A DNA stretch of 50,828 bases from an uncultured Sphingomonadaceae bacterium (GCA_902806235.1 CADCVW010000070.1:1-50828), one strand, 5' to 3'. Counted from the stretch's first letter, positions 8,737 to 16,558 are shown. Notes: generated by a model from the sequence alone, not told the origin. Program-made: numbers and translations.

Positions 8737-9569
8737 TTCAGCTCGGTCGCCCGCGCGTAGAGCGCGCGGCGGTCGAGGCCGAACGCCTTCGCCACCTCGC
8801 CCGCGGCTTTGGCGGCGGGAAGCCGGGCCAGCGCCTCGCGGAGCGCGGCGTCCACCTCATCCTGTTCCGGCGCGGGCGGTGGCGCATCACCCGGCGGGCC
8901 GACGAGCAACACGATCTCACCTTTAGGCGGGAGCGCTTCGGCGTAGCGAGCGGCGAGTTCCGGGAGCGTGCCCGTCACCACCTCCTCGTGCAGCTTGCTA
9001 ATCTCCCGCGCCACCGCCGCCTGCCGGCCGCCCAGCCCGTCGCTCAGCGCCGCGAGCGCGGCGGCGAGGCGCGGGCCGGTTTCGTAGAAGATCAGGGTGG
9101 CGCGGACACCCGCCAGCTCGGCGATCGCCTCCGCCCGCGCCCCCTGCTTCGCCGGTAGAAAGCCCGCGAACAGGAAGCGGTCGCTCGGCAGCCCGGACAG
9201 CACCAGCCCCGCCACCGCCGCGCAAGGGCCGGAGACGGTCGTCACCCGATGCCCCGCTGCCCGCGCGTCGCGCACCAACTTATACCCGGGGTCGGAGATC
9301 AGCGGCGTCCCCGCGTCGGACACCAGGGCTATCGCCCGCTCCCCCAGCTGCGCGACGAGCCCCGGCCGCACCCGGTCGCCGTTGTGGTCGTGGTAGGGCG
9401 TCATGGGCGTCCGCGCGCCAATGTGGCGGAGCAGCTTGCCCGTCACGCGCGAGTCCTCCACCGCGAGCAGGTCCGCGTCGCGCAGCACTTCGGCGGCGCG
9501 AGGGGAGAGCTCGCCCAGGTTCCCGATGGGAGTGGCGACGATGTACAATCCGGGGTCGAGGCCGGCCAT
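8733..9569 (-). CDS. rsmI: 16S rRNA (cytidine-1402-2'-O)-methyltransferase
   Basis: RsmI 2'-O-methylates C1402 in the decoding centre of 16S rRNA. The protein (278 aa, normal length) has the tetrapyrrole-methylase-like fold with GLYIVATPIGNLGELSPRA at the N-terminus, the DADLLAVEDSRVTGKLLRH segment and ALVSDAGTPLISDPGYKLV. The C-terminal helical domain ends in LDRRALYARATELK. No good ribosome site is visible before the ATG. The region upstream, where lppC-like genes often sit, is instead a low-GC segment, so the usual neighbourhood is interrupted on that side. Confidence 0.94.
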   Translation of the reverse strand: MAGLDPGLYIVATPIGNLGELSPRAAEVLRDADLLAVEDSRVTGKLLRHIGARTPMTPYHDHNGDRVRPGLVAQLGERAIALVSDAGTPLISDPGYKLVRDARAAGHRVTTVSGPCAAVAGLVLSGLPSDRFLFAGFLPAKQGARAEAIAELAGVRATLIFYETGPRLAAALAALSDGLGGRQAAVAREISKLHEEVVTGTLPELAARYAEALPPKGEIVLLVGPPGDAPPPAPEQDEVDAALREALARLPAAKAAGEVAKAFGLDRRALYARATELK

Positions 9570-10009
9570 GAAGGATGGCGTAGCCGGTCAGGCAAGTGGC
9601 GCAAGGGCGTAGGCTGCAAGCGGCGCGTTTCGCTGGATGGATTTGCTTTGGCTCTGTCGCGGACATTCGCACAGCAGTCTAAGCACCAGCGAATTGGCGT
9701 CGAGCAATGCCGCTTGGGCCTTGCCGCAGCTTGAATAAGGATATCGGCTACCCCGTGGACGTCTCTGATCACTTCGAGGCGTCTGCAGGGGCGTGAGGCT
9801 GGAAGATTGATGTTCCGGTTGTCCATTGTGCGAGGAAAGGCTCCTCTTTCCCTCCATGGCAGGAGTATCGTGCCGGAACTATCTTTCAGTACAAAGCTGA
9901 TCCTAGCAGCATGCAGCTTCGCTGCCTCTGAACTACGTAGTTCCTTGGTGCTGCCCTTCTTCCTGATTACCAGTTTACTCGAATACAGTTCGTAGATGAG
10001 CGAAGCTCG

Positions 10010-10237
10010 TTAATCGGCATCGTGGAAAAAGCGGATGACGAGTATGTAGAAGAGCATCAGAGCCGCCAGACCGATGACCACCAAGTTGAGATGCCAGGAG
10101 ACGCCGGAATACAATGTTACGACTAAGCCTAGCAACGCTGAAGGCACAACTCGGTTGTCAGCTGGACGCCAGATAACCTCAGTTCTAGGGCTGCCTATCC
10201 AAATTGCGGCCTCGTTCCCGTCGACGACTCTAGCCAT
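10010..10237 (-). CDS. Small putative membrane protein, possibly truncated
   Basis: A 75-residue ORF beginning MARVVDGNEAAIWIGSPRTE. Two hydrophobic segments follow (VPSALLGLVVTLYSGV and LNLVVIGLAALMLFYILVI), ending FFHDAD. The opening resembles, by eye, the start of bacterial PH-like (YdbT-type) membrane proteins, which continue for another 70-90 residues, so this may be a truncated relative. No convincing ribosome-binding site precedes the ATG. Its composition is unlike the surrounding core genes. It could be a real strain-specific gene or a fragment. Confidence 0.4.
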   Translation of the reverse strand: MARVVDGNEAAIWIGSPRTEVIWRPADNRVVPSALLGLVVTLYSGVSWHLNLVVIGLAALMLFYILVIRFFHDAD

Positions 10238-10285
10238 AACTGCTGTAAGAGCTCGTCAAATAGAATGTGAATGATTGCGCATGAA

Positions 10286-10449
10286 GCAGGAGAAGGGTCC
10301 TGCGAACCTCAAGGGCGCACGACACAAGCTATAGCCCGGATGCAGCGGAATTTAATAAGGCACCACGTCCGCTTCCCACCCATGCCGGGTATGACTCGTT
10401 CGCGCTGTCCTACAGTCTTGCTGATTGATAATAAGCCGGTCGGCTTTTT
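10286..10449 (+). ncRNA. Candidate structured RNA ending in an intrinsic terminator
   Basis: Several stem-loops lie in a row: GCAGGA/TCCTGC (10286-10303, 6-nt loop); a nested long hairpin with CCCGG/CCGGG (10335-10339 with 10385-10389), ATG/CAT and inner GCGGA/TCCGC (10345-10349 with 10368-10372) separated by internal loops; CTGT/ACAG (10405-10415); and a terminator with a T-run. The ORF through the region is not convincing. I do not recognise an Rfam family; a 6S-like or new small RNA is possible. Promoter and 5' end are undetermined. Confidence 0.3.
10433..10449 (+). terminator. Intrinsic terminator
   Basis: AAGCCGGTCGGCTT forms a 5-bp stem with a GGTC loop (or 6 bp with a 2-nt loop), followed by TTT so that a run of five T ends the element. 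The T-run is on the plus strand, so it ends rightward transcription. Confidence 0.65.
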
Positions 10450-10582
10450 GCTTCATATAATCCAGCCCGACGCGCGGCTCCGCCGCGTCCTGCCATTGCT
10501 GCCCGATGGTTCAGAACTCGATCTCGCGTAGGATCTTCGGGACCTTCGTCCCACAACGGGACGCTCGCCCGGCCCGCGCCGC

Positions 10583-11839
10583 CTAGCGCACCGCCTCCGT
10601 CAGCACCGCGTTGAGAAGCAGCGCGCCCGCGTCCGTTGCCGCGAGCCGGGTCCCCTCCCGCCGCAGCAGCCCTTGGCGCGCCAGCCGCTCCACCGCCGAC
10701 CCATCGAGCACGGACGGCAAGTCCACGTCCGCGCGTGACAAGTCGACGCCCTCCGTCAGCCGCAGCCCCATCAGCAGCGCCTCCACCGCGCGCGTCGCGT
10801 CTTCGAGCGGCTGCTCCTCCGCGACGCCATGGCCGTTGCGCGCCACCGCGCGGAACCAGTTCTCGGGCTTTTTGTGCCGCACGGTGGCGGTGGCCCCCCG
10901 CCGCCCGTGCGCGCCGGGCCCGACGCCGAGATAGTCCGCGTAGCGCCAGTAGGCGAGATTGTGGCGGCTCTCCTCGCCTGGCACGGCGTGGTTCGAGGTC
11001 TCGTAGCGCGGCAGGCCCGCGGCCGCGGTGCGTGCGGCGGTAAGGTCCCACAGCTCGGCCGCCTCGTCCGGGTCGCGGGGGCTAAGCTCGCCCTTGGCGG
11101 CGAGCGCATGGAAGCGCGTGCCGGGCTCGATGGTCAGCTGGTAAAGCGACAGGTGGCCGGTGCCGAAGGAGAGCGCGCGGCACAGCTCGGCGTCCCACGC
11201 CGCCAGGGACTGATCGGGCAGGGCGTAGATGAGGTCGAAGCTCACCCGGCCGAAGCACGCCTGCGCGACGTCCAGCGCTGCCAGCCCTTCGTCCACGCCG
11301 TGCGCGCGGCCGAGGAAGCGCAGCGCGGCATTGTCCAGCGCCTGCAGCCCCAGCGACGCCCGGTTCACCCCGGCGGCGGCCAGGTCGGCGAAGCGCGCCG
11401 CCTCGACGGAGGACGGGTTGGCTTCCAGCGTGATCTCCGCGTCGCGGTCGAGCGCCCAGTGGCGCGCCGCGGCGTCGATCAGCGCGGCGACTGTCGCGGG
11501 CTCCATCAGCGATGGGGTGCCGCCGCCGAAGAAGACGGACGACACCCGCCGTTTCGGCGTCAGCCGCGCCTCGTGCGCGAGATCGGCGAGCAGCGCGTCG
11601 CGCCAGGCGGCGTGGTCCACGCTCGCGCGGACGTGGCTGTTGAAGTCGCAGTAGGGGCACTTCGAAACGCAGAAGGGCCAGTGGATGTAGAGGGCGAGGG
11701 GAGCGTCAATCCCCCGGTTCGACGTTCCTTCCCCGTCGGACCTGAGCTTGTCGAAGGGCGGGATTCGCGCGCCGTCGCCAGGTCGCGCGTCTCGCCCTTC
11801 GACAAGCTCAGGGCTGACGGGGGAGGGAGTGTCCAGCAT
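10583..11839 (-). CDS. hemW: Radical SAM protein HemW (heme chaperone family) with repeat-encoded N-terminal extension
   Basis: HemW-type proteins bind a 4Fe-4S cluster and SAM and are thought to deliver heme; older annotations call them oxygen-independent coproporphyrinogen oxidases. The cluster motif is CVSKCPYC (C57, C61, C64), followed by FFGGGTPSLM and LEANPSSVE. The family normally starts close to the ALYIHWPFC stretch. Here roughly 40 residues precede it, and most are translated from an inverted pair of the dispersed palindromic repeat (PVSPELVEGRD and PPFDKLRSDGE). The ATG lies 7 nt after the rdgB stop with AGGA just upstream, which supports initiation there and translation through the repeat. 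An ATT codon nearer the conserved core is the only obvious alternative. Length is 418 aa. Confidence 0.9.
   Translation of the reverse strand: MLDTPSPVSPELVEGRDARPGDGARIPPFDKLRSDGEGTSNRGIDAPLALYIHWPFCVSKCPYCDFNSHVRASVDHAAWRDALLADLAHEARLTPKRRVSSVFFGGGTPSLMEPATVAALIDAAARHWALDRDAEITLEANPSSVEAARFADLAAAGVNRASLGLQALDNAALRFLGRAHGVDEGLAALDVAQACFGRVSFDLIYALPDQSLAAWDAELCRALSFGTGHLSLYQLTIEPGTRFHALAAKGELSPRDPDEAAELWDLTAARTAAAGLPRYETSNHAVPGEESRHNLAYWRYADYLGVGPGAHGRRGATATVRHKKPENWFRAVARNGHGVAEEQPLEDATRAVEALLMGLRLTEGVDLSRADVDLPSVLDGSAVERLARQGLLRREGTRLAATDAGALLLNAVLTEAVR
11732..11822. repeat. Family A palindromic repeat pair inside the hemW coding sequence
   Basis: CCTGAGCTTGTCGAAGGGCG (11741-11760) and CGCCCTTCGACAAGCTCAGG (11793-11812) form an inverted pair, with CCCCGTC and GACGGGG flanks extending the arms outwards. 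The element is in frame with hemW codons 6-36 or so and contains no stop, so it is translated. It recalls the palindromic elements found inside Rickettsia protein genes. Confidence 0.9.
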
Positions 11840-11845
11840 GGGTCC

Positions 11846-12454
11846 TCAGAACAGTTCCGCCACCAGCTTGCCGAACGCCTCCGCCCGGTGGCTGATGCGG
11901 TGCTTGAGCGCCGGGTCCATCTCGCCGAACGTCTCCGCGTAGCCGTCCGGCACGAACATCGGATCGTAGCCGAACCCGCGCTCGCCGCGCGGCGGCCACA
12001 CCAGCGAGCCGTGGCAACGGCCCTCAAAGGCGCGCTCCTCGCCGTCGGGCCACGCGACCACCAGCGTGCACACAAACTGCGCCGCGCGCGACGCCTCCGG
12101 GCCGAGCGCGGCCAGCCGCTCCTCCACGCGCCGCATGGCGAGCGCCCAGTCGCGCCCGCCGTCCACTTCCGCCCAGTTCGCCGTGTACACTCCCGGCTCG
12201 CCGCCCAGCGCGTCCACCATCAGGCCGCTGTCGTCGGCGAGCGCGGGCAGGCCGGAACCGTCGGTCGCCGACAGCGCCTTCAGCAGCGCGTTGGCATGAA
12301 AGGTCGTTCCCGTCTCCTCCGGCTCGGGCAAGTCGAGCGCGGCGACCGACACCGGCTCCACCCCGAACGGGCGGAGCAGCGCGTCGATCTCGCGGACCTT
12401 GCCCCCGTTGTGGCTGGCGACCACCAGCCGGCCCACGGCGCGGAGCGTCCTCAC
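11846..12454 (-). CDS. rdgB: Non-canonical purine NTP pyrophosphatase (RdgB/HAM1)
   Basis: This house-cleaning enzyme hydrolyses ITP, dITP and XTP to monophosphates, keeping deaminated purines out of DNA and RNA. The 202-residue protein shows [13 protein letters not shown] near the start, [15 protein letters not shown] in the middle and the [16 protein letters not shown] segment, all diagnostic of the family. Its ATG overlaps the rph stop by four bases (ATGA), and hemW begins 7 nt after its own stop, so rph-rdgB-hemW form one translationally coupled operon. Confidence 0.95.
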   Translation of the reverse strand: MRTLRAVGRLVVASHNGGKVREIDALLRPFGVEPVSVAALDLPEPEETGTTFHANALLKALSATDGSGLPALADDSGLMVDALGGEPGVYTANWAEVDGGRDWALAMRRVEERLAALGPEASRAAQFVCTLVVAWPDGEERAFEGRCHGSLVWPPRGERGFGYDPMFVPDGYAETFGEMDPALKHRISHRAEAFGKLVAELF

Positions 12455-13167
12455 CGCCCGACCGCGCGGGCCTGCGCCGTGAAGATCTCCCCGCAGCCGA
12501 TCCGCGCGAGGCGGAGCAGGCGCAGCAGCGCCTCCTCGTCGTAGGTCGCGCCTTCGGCGGTAGCCTGCACCTCGGCCATGTTGCCGTCGGACAGCAGCAC
12601 GAAGTTTCCGTCGGCGTGCGCCGCGCTGTCCTCCGGATAGTCGAGATCGAGCACGGGCGTCCCGTCCACGATGCCGCAGCTCACCGCCGCCACCTGCGCC
12701 TTGATCGGGTCCGTTTGGAGCGCGCCGTTGCGGAGCAACCCGTCCACCGCCAGGCGCAGCGCCACCCAGGCGCCGGTGATCGCCGCCGTGCGCGTGCCGC
12801 CGTCGGCCTGGATCACGTCGCAGTCGAGCGTTACCTGCCGCTCGCCCAGCGCCTTCAGGTCCACCACCGACCGAAGCGAGCGGCCGATCAGCCGCTGGAT
12901 CTCCTGGGTGCGGCCCGATTGCTTGCCCCGCGCCGCCTCGCGCTGGCCGCGAGTGTGGGTGGCGCGCGGTAGCATGCCGTACTCGGCCGTCACCCAGCCC
13001 TCGCCCTTGCCGCGCAGGAACGGCGGCACGCGCTCCTCGACCGACGCGGTGACGAGCACGCGGGTGTCGCCGAAAGAGATGAGGCAGCTGCCTTCCGCGT
13101 GGCGGGTGAAGGCGGGTACGATGGCGATGGGGCGCATCTGGTCGGGCGCGCGGCCGGAGGGGCGCAT
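12451..13167 (-). CDS. rph: Ribonuclease PH
   Basis: RNase PH is a phosphorolytic 3'-to-5' exoribonuclease that trims tRNA 3' ends. The 238-residue protein has the expected start [13 protein letters not shown], the [20 protein letters not shown] segment, RQEAARGKQ-type sequence ([20 protein letters not shown]) and the phosphate-site region [20 protein letters not shown]. It is the first gene of the rph-rdgB-hemW operon and is divergent from hrcA, sharing a 120-bp intergenic region. Confidence 0.96.
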   Translation of the reverse strand: MRPSGRAPDQMRPIAIVPAFTRHAEGSCLISFGDTRVLVTASVEERVPPFLRGKGEGWVTAEYGMLPRATHTRGQREAARGKQSGRTQEIQRLIGRSLRSVVDLKALGERQVTLDCDVIQADGGTRTAAITGAWVALRLAVDGLLRNGALQTDPIKAQVAAVSCGIVDGTPVLDLDYPEDSAAHADGNFVLLSDGNMAEVQATAEGATYDEEALLRLLRLARIGCGEIFTAQARAVGR

Positions 13168-13251
13168 GGGCGTGGTCCTTGGGTTGGCTTGAACCGCCGC
13201 GCTCTAGCCGGGCGGGCCGGCGAGCGCCACCCGGAGCCGGCGGCGGGCCCG

Positions 13252-13279
13252 TTGAGCGTCCCCGCCGTTCGTCCTACAT
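13252..13279 (+). promoter_or_regulatory. Putative sigma-70-type promoter of hrcA, close to the start codon
   Basis: TTGAGC (13252-13257) and CTACAT (13274-13279) are separated by 16 nt. The predicted transcription start is at or within a few bases of the hrcA ATG (13288), and no Shine-Dalgarno sequence lies between, so the transcript may be leaderless. No CIRCE element (TTAGCACTC, spacer, GAGTGCTAA) is seen. Confidence 0.4.
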
Positions 13280-13287
13280 CCACTCCG

Positions 13288-14331
13288 ATGCCGCCCGTCT
13301 CCATCCCCGAGCTGTCCGAGCGCGCGCGCGACGTGTTCCGCGCGGTGGTGGAAAGCTATCTCCAGTCGGGCGCGCCGGTCGGCTCCAAGTTCATCGCCGC
13401 CCGCGCTGACCTGCGCCTTTCGCCCGCCTCCATCCGTAACGTGATGCAGGACTTGGAGGAGCAGGGGCTGCTGCTAGCGCCGCACACCTCCGCCGGGCGA
13501 ATGCCGACGGAGCTGGGGTTGCGGCTCTTCGTCGACGGCATCATGCAGGCCGCCGAGCCGAGCGCGGAGGAGCGCGCGGCGATCGAGAAGGGGCTGGACC
13601 GCGCCGGCCCTGTCGAGGAGGCGGTGGCGCAGGCGACCGCGACCCTGTCCGGCCTGTCTGCCTGCGCGGGTATGGTGCTGGTGCCCAGGCGCGAGCCGGT
13701 GCTGCGCCAGTTCGGCTTTGTGCCCTTGTCCGCGACGCAAGCCTTGGCGGTGCTCGTCGGCGCGGATGGCACCGTCGAGAACCGCGTGGTCGAGCTGCCG
13801 GGCGGCGCGACGCCGGCCATGCTGATCGAGGCGGGCAACTACGTCACCGCGCGGTTGTCCGGCCTGACGCTGGGCGACGCGCTCGTCCGGCTGGAGCGCG
13901 AGGTGGGTGACGGCAAGGCGGCCGCGACCGAGGCCGCGCGCGAGCTGGTACGGCGCGGGCTCGCCGTTTGGTCGACGGACGGCGCGGAGCGGCCGGTGCT
14001 GATCGTCCGCGGCCAGGCAAACCTCATCGACGACGGCGCGGCGGCCGACCTCGACCGGGTCCGCCAGCTGCTCGACGAGATCGAGAGCAAGGGCGAGATC
14101 CTGCGCCTGCTGGAGGGCGCGCGCGAAGGCGCGGGGTGCCGCATCTTCATCGGCGCGGAGAACAAGCTGTTTAGCCTGTCCGGCTCCTCCGTTATCGCCG
14201 CGCCCTACCGCGCTGGGAACGGACGGGTGATCGGCGTGGTTGGCGTAATCGGCCCGACCCGGCTGAATTACGCGCGGGTCGTCCCTATGGTTGACTTCAC
14301 GGCGCAAGCACTATCGAGACGGATGGCATGA
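13288..14331 (+). CDS. hrcA: Heat-inducible transcription repressor HrcA
   Basis: HrcA represses chaperone genes, typically groESL, by binding CIRCE operators, with GroEL modulating its activity. The 347-residue protein has an N-terminal winged helix (about 1-85) including GAPVGSKFIAARADLRLSPA and SIRNVMQDLEEQGLL, then the HrcA-specific HTSAGRMPTELGLRLFVDGI. The C-terminal GAF-like region ends in GVIGPTRLNYARVVPMVDF. The ATG at 13288 is chosen by homology; an upstream in-frame start would overlap rph on the other strand. No ribosome site is seen. Its TGA overlaps the grpE ATG. Confidence 0.95.
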   Translation: MPPVSIPELSERARDVFRAVVESYLQSGAPVGSKFIAARADLRLSPASIRNVMQDLEEQGLLLAPHTSAGRMPTELGLRLFVDGIMQAAEPSAEERAAIEKGLDRAGPVEEAVAQATATLSGLSACAGMVLVPRREPVLRQFGFVPLSATQALAVLVGADGTVENRVVELPGGATPAMLIEAGNYVTARLSGLTLGDALVRLEREVGDGKAAATEAARELVRRGLAVWSTDGAERPVLIVRGQANLIDDGAAADLDRVRQLLDEIESKGEILRLLEGAREGAGCRIFIGAENKLFSLSGSSVIAAPYRAGNGRVIGVVGVIGPTRLNYARVVPMVDFTAQALSRRMA

Positions 14332-14864
14332 ACGACGAAGAGAATGTGATGGACGAAGCCGCGCTGGCCGAGGAGGCCGGCGCGGAAGGCGGCGCGGACG
14401 AGCGTTTCCTAGAGCTGGAGCGCGCGCTGGCGGAAGCCAAGCAGCAGGCGCTCTACGCGCAGGCGGAGACGCAGAACGTCCGCCGCCGGCTCGAGCAGGA
14501 CAAGGCGGCGGCGACCGCCTACGCCGCGACCGGCTTCGCCCGCGATATGCTGAGCATTAAGGATAACCTGGACCGCGCGCTGGCCGCGGTGCCCGCCGAA
14601 CTTCGCGGCGACGAGCGCCTGAAGGGCCTCGTCGTCGGCATCGAGGCAACGGGCCGCGAGCTCGAGGGCGCGTTCGGCCGCCACGGCATCTCGCGCATTG
14701 AGGCGGTCGGCCAGCCGCTCGACCCCAACCGTCACCAAGCGATGATCGAAGTGCCGACTGATGACGCAGAGCCCGGCACAATTGTCCAGGAAATGCAGGC
14801 GGGCTACATGTTCAAGGACCGCCTGCTGCGGCCCGCGCTGGTGGGGGTGGCCAAGGCGGGGTGA
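14328..14864 (+). CDS. grpE: Nucleotide exchange factor GrpE
   Basis: GrpE releases ADP from DnaK. The 178-residue protein has an acidic N-terminus, a long coiled coil (about 20-85, with LERALAEAKQQALYAQAETQ) and the C-terminal beta domain with GRHGISRIEAVGQPLDPNRH and GYMFKDRLLRPALVGVAK. The start overlaps the hrcA stop by four bases (ATGA), so the two are coupled. A second in-frame ATG at 14349 is possible. dnaK and dnaJ follow on the same strand 1.7 kb later, after three minus-strand genes. Confidence 0.96.
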   Translation: MNDEENVMDEAALAEEAGAEGGADERFLELERALAEAKQQALYAQAETQNVRRRLEQDKAAATAYAATGFARDMLSIKDNLDRALAAVPAELRGDERLKGLVVGIEATGRELEGAFGRHGISRIEAVGQPLDPNRHQAMIEVPTDDAEPGTIVQEMQAGYMFKDRLLRPALVGVAKAG

Positions 14865-14869
14865 GGCGA

Positions 14870-15319
14870 TCAGTCCGGTCGACCCTCGATTCGGGCTAGG
14901 ACGAGCCGGTCGAGCTGGCGCTGGTGGTGCGCTTTCCGCGCAGCCGCCCAACGCGCGGCGGTGGACGGTTTGAAGCAGGCCAGCGCCCGAGCACCCTTAT
15001 CTTGGTTGCAACGCTTGCAGCAGAGGACCAAAATCTCGCGGGCGTCTGTGCCACCGAAGGCGCTCGGCAGAATGTGTTCGATCGTCAACTCGCCTTTGCC
15101 GTCGCAATAGAAGCATCGCTCGCCGTGCTTCTCCGTCGCGCAGGAAACCGCCTTGCGTGCGCCGAGCAGTTTGTCCCCTTCTCCCGCTACCCAGTAGAGC
15201 GGTGCGTTATGGCCGCTAAAGCCGCCGAACACGACCATGCGGTAGGGTCGCTCGTCGGGCGGATGGGTGAAATGCTCAGCGAAGGGATCAGCGGCCAAGC
15301 CGCGGAATTGGAGGCCCAT
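14870..15319 (-). CDS. HNH endonuclease-type protein
   Basis: A 149-residue protein starting MGLQFRGLAADPFAEHFTHP. The C-terminal half is an HNH fold with zinc-binding cysteine pairs: CFYCDGKGELTIEHILPSAF followed by LVLCCKRCNQDKGARAL. The EH pair and the N in CNQDKG match the HNH active site. Such small proteins may be stand-alone nucleases with unknown targets. The ATG at 15319 is chosen because longer starts would overlap the GNAT gene. It lies convergent with grpE, 5 nt from its stop. The biological role is unknown. Confidence 0.75.
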   Translation of the reverse strand: MGLQFRGLAADPFAEHFTHPPDERPYRMVVFGGFSGHNAPLYWVAGEGDKLLGARKAVSCATEKHGERCFYCDGKGELTIEHILPSAFGGTDAREILVLCCKRCNQDKGARALACFKPSTAARWAAARKAHHQRQLDRLVLARIEGRPD

Positions 15320-15345
15320 GGCAGGAGACTCTGCGCGCGCCGCGG

Positions 15346-15894
15346 TTAAAACGGCGTGAAAGGCGGCTTTACGGCAACCTGGACGTCCAGCGCCAATTCG
15401 TACTTCAGGTCCTTGTCGCGCTCCCCGTCCGGCCAGACGTGGTCTACCTCGTCGGTGAGGACGAACCCCTGGCATTCGATAGCTCCGCGCGAGGAAAGGT
15501 TCGACGCGCGGCTATAGACCACCGCGCGGCGCAGGCCCCGCGCGCGGGCCCAGTCTAACCGCGCCTTGAACAAGCGGCGGGCGAGGCCGCGGCCGCGGTG
15601 GCTCGGCAGCACGAAGCTCATGCCCAGGAACGCCGTCCCGCCGCTCGGGTCGTCGCGGTCGACGAAGGCGGCGGTGAGGGCGACGAGGCAATCGCCGTCG
15701 AACAGCCCGAACAGTGCCGCTTCCTCGTCGCCGAGCATGTTCGTCCAATAGCTCGGCGGCTTTTCCGCGGTCTCCGCGTGAGACACGAAGAAGCTTCCCG
15801 GCGCGGCCTTGAGCGCGAGTAGGCGGAACGCGCGCACCTGTTCCCACTCGTCTGGCCCGAGCCGGCGGATGACGAGGCTATTAGCTGACGGCAT
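15346..15894 (-). CDS. GNAT family N-acetyltransferase
   Basis: A 182-residue GCN5-related acetyltransferase. The acetyl-CoA binding motif is LPSHRGRGLARRLFKARLDW (V/I-x-R-x-x-G-x-G/A type), preceded by the strand TAFLGMSFV and followed by RAVVYSRASNLSSRGAIECQ and the GF motif. Acceptor substrate cannot be predicted. The start ATG lies inside the end of the upstream HExxH gene (14-nt overlap), implying cotranscription and translational coupling. Confidence 0.85.
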   Translation of the reverse strand: MPSANSLVIRRLGPDEWEQVRAFRLLALKAAPGSFFVSHAETAEKPPSYWTNMLGDEEAALFGLFDGDCLVALTAAFVDRDDPSGGTAFLGMSFVLPSHRGRGLARRLFKARLDWARARGLRRAVVYSRASNLSSRGAIECQGFVLTDEVDHVWPDGERDKDLKYELALDVQVAVKPPFTPF

Positions 15895-16354
15895 CGGGCA
15901 CGAAGGGAAGGATGGAATGGTACTGCTCTAGCGACGGCGCGCCTGGGACCCGCCCGCCCTGGCGAAGCAGAAAGGCGTGGCGGACGATCTCCGCCTGCTG
16001 CTCCAGCCCGTATCGGCCGAGCGGCCAGCCGGGCTTGAGGCTATAGCTGTACTGGCAGAAGGGGTGGCGGGCGAGCGGCAGGTACACGCCGCACTGGTGC
16101 TGCCAGACATGCGTCATCTCGTGCACGAACAGCCCCTGGCGGCCGAGCGCTTGCTGGCAGAAATCGTCGCAGTAAAGGTCCCCGCGCGGGGACAGCCACA
16201 GATGGCCGTCCGGCGCCATGGCGACCTGCCGCGGCTGGAACGGCCACCACTTGGCGCGATGGACGCGGACGCGCGCGTAATCGATCGCGGAGCCGAAGAC
16301 GGAGGCGGCGAGGTTGCGCTCAGCGTCGGTGAGCGGCCGGGAAGAGTAGGGCAC
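15881..16354 (-). CDS. HExxH zincin-like small protein (Vgr-related annotation in relatives)
   Basis: A 157-residue protein starting MPYSSRPLTDAERNLAASVF. It contains HEMTHVWQHQ, an HExxH zinc site set in a hydrophobic helix, preceded by LYCDDFCQQALGRQGLFV. Proteins of this type are often labelled vgr-related or putative peptidase in sphingomonads; I know of no characterised member. No signal peptide is visible, so a cytosolic or type VI-linked role cannot be decided, and no other type VI genes are nearby. It is divergent from dnaK. Confidence 0.7.
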   Translation of the reverse strand: MPYSSRPLTDAERNLAASVFGSAIDYARVRVHRAKWWPFQPRQVAMAPDGHLWLSPRGDLYCDDFCQQALGRQGLFVHEMTHVWQHQCGVYLPLARHPFCQYSYSLKPGWPLGRYGLEQQAEIVRHAFLLRQGGRVPGAPSLEQYHSILPFVPDAVS

Positions 16355-16441
16355 GGCAGGCGCTTAGCCCAAGTCGCGGCCGAGGCGTAGGGGTGCGAGC
16401 CAGGCCCCATCCTTCTTCTCTGCCCGCTCCGCGGAGCGCTT

Positions 16442-16469
16442 CTTGCAGCCCTTCCACGGTAACCTATAT
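16442..16469 (+). promoter_or_regulatory. Putative sigma-32 (heat-shock) promoter of dnaK
   Basis: CTTGCAG (16442-16448) and CCTATAT (16463-16469) are 14 nt apart, close to the RpoH pattern CTTGAAA with a CCCCATNT-like -10 element. It lies about 90 nt upstream of the dnaK ATG. No CIRCE sequence is present. Confidence 0.45.
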
Positions 16470-16515
16470 CGCCCGACGTAACGAACCGCCGCCCCCCTTG
16501 CCTACGGGGAGGGCG

Positions 16516-16532
16516 GGCGGCTTCCGCCTTTT
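16516..16532 (+). promoter_or_regulatory. Terminator-like hairpin in the dnaK leader
   Basis: GGCGG, CTT loop, CCGCC and then TTTT lie 27 nt before the dnaK ATG, inside the predicted leader. A 5-bp GC stem with a U-run could pause or terminate transcription, or act as a temperature-sensitive element. Confidence 0.4.
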
Positions 16533-16558
16533 GGGGAACAGAGGGAAAATAACGAGTT

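Larger units (their letters stand above)
9570..10582. other. Lower-GC intergenic segment between rsmI and hemW
   Basis: About 1 kb without a convincing long gene. By eye its base composition is clearly more A+T-rich than the genes on either side. It contains one small minus-strand ORF with two membrane segments (10010-10237), a series of hairpins ending in an intrinsic terminator on the plus strand (10286-10449), and an unlikely ORF at 9807-9995. It looks like acquired or decayed DNA set into a conserved core region. Confidence 0.6.

Noticed and set aside
9807..9995. 62-residue plus-strand ORF
   Set aside because: No ribosome site, no recognisable family and abnormal composition; listed only as content of the low-GC segment.
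10829..12544. 571-residue plus-strand ORF over hemW and rdgB
   Set aside because: It is an antisense shadow produced by high GC; the real genes on the other strand have full family motifs.
13099..13290. A longer HrcA with about 63 additional N-terminal residues
   Set aside because: The extension overlaps rph and is not HrcA-like; family similarity begins at the ATG 13288.
13168..16558. CIRCE operator for HrcA
   Set aside because: No TTAGCACTC/GAGTGCTAA-like inverted repeat was found upstream of hrcA, grpE or dnaK.
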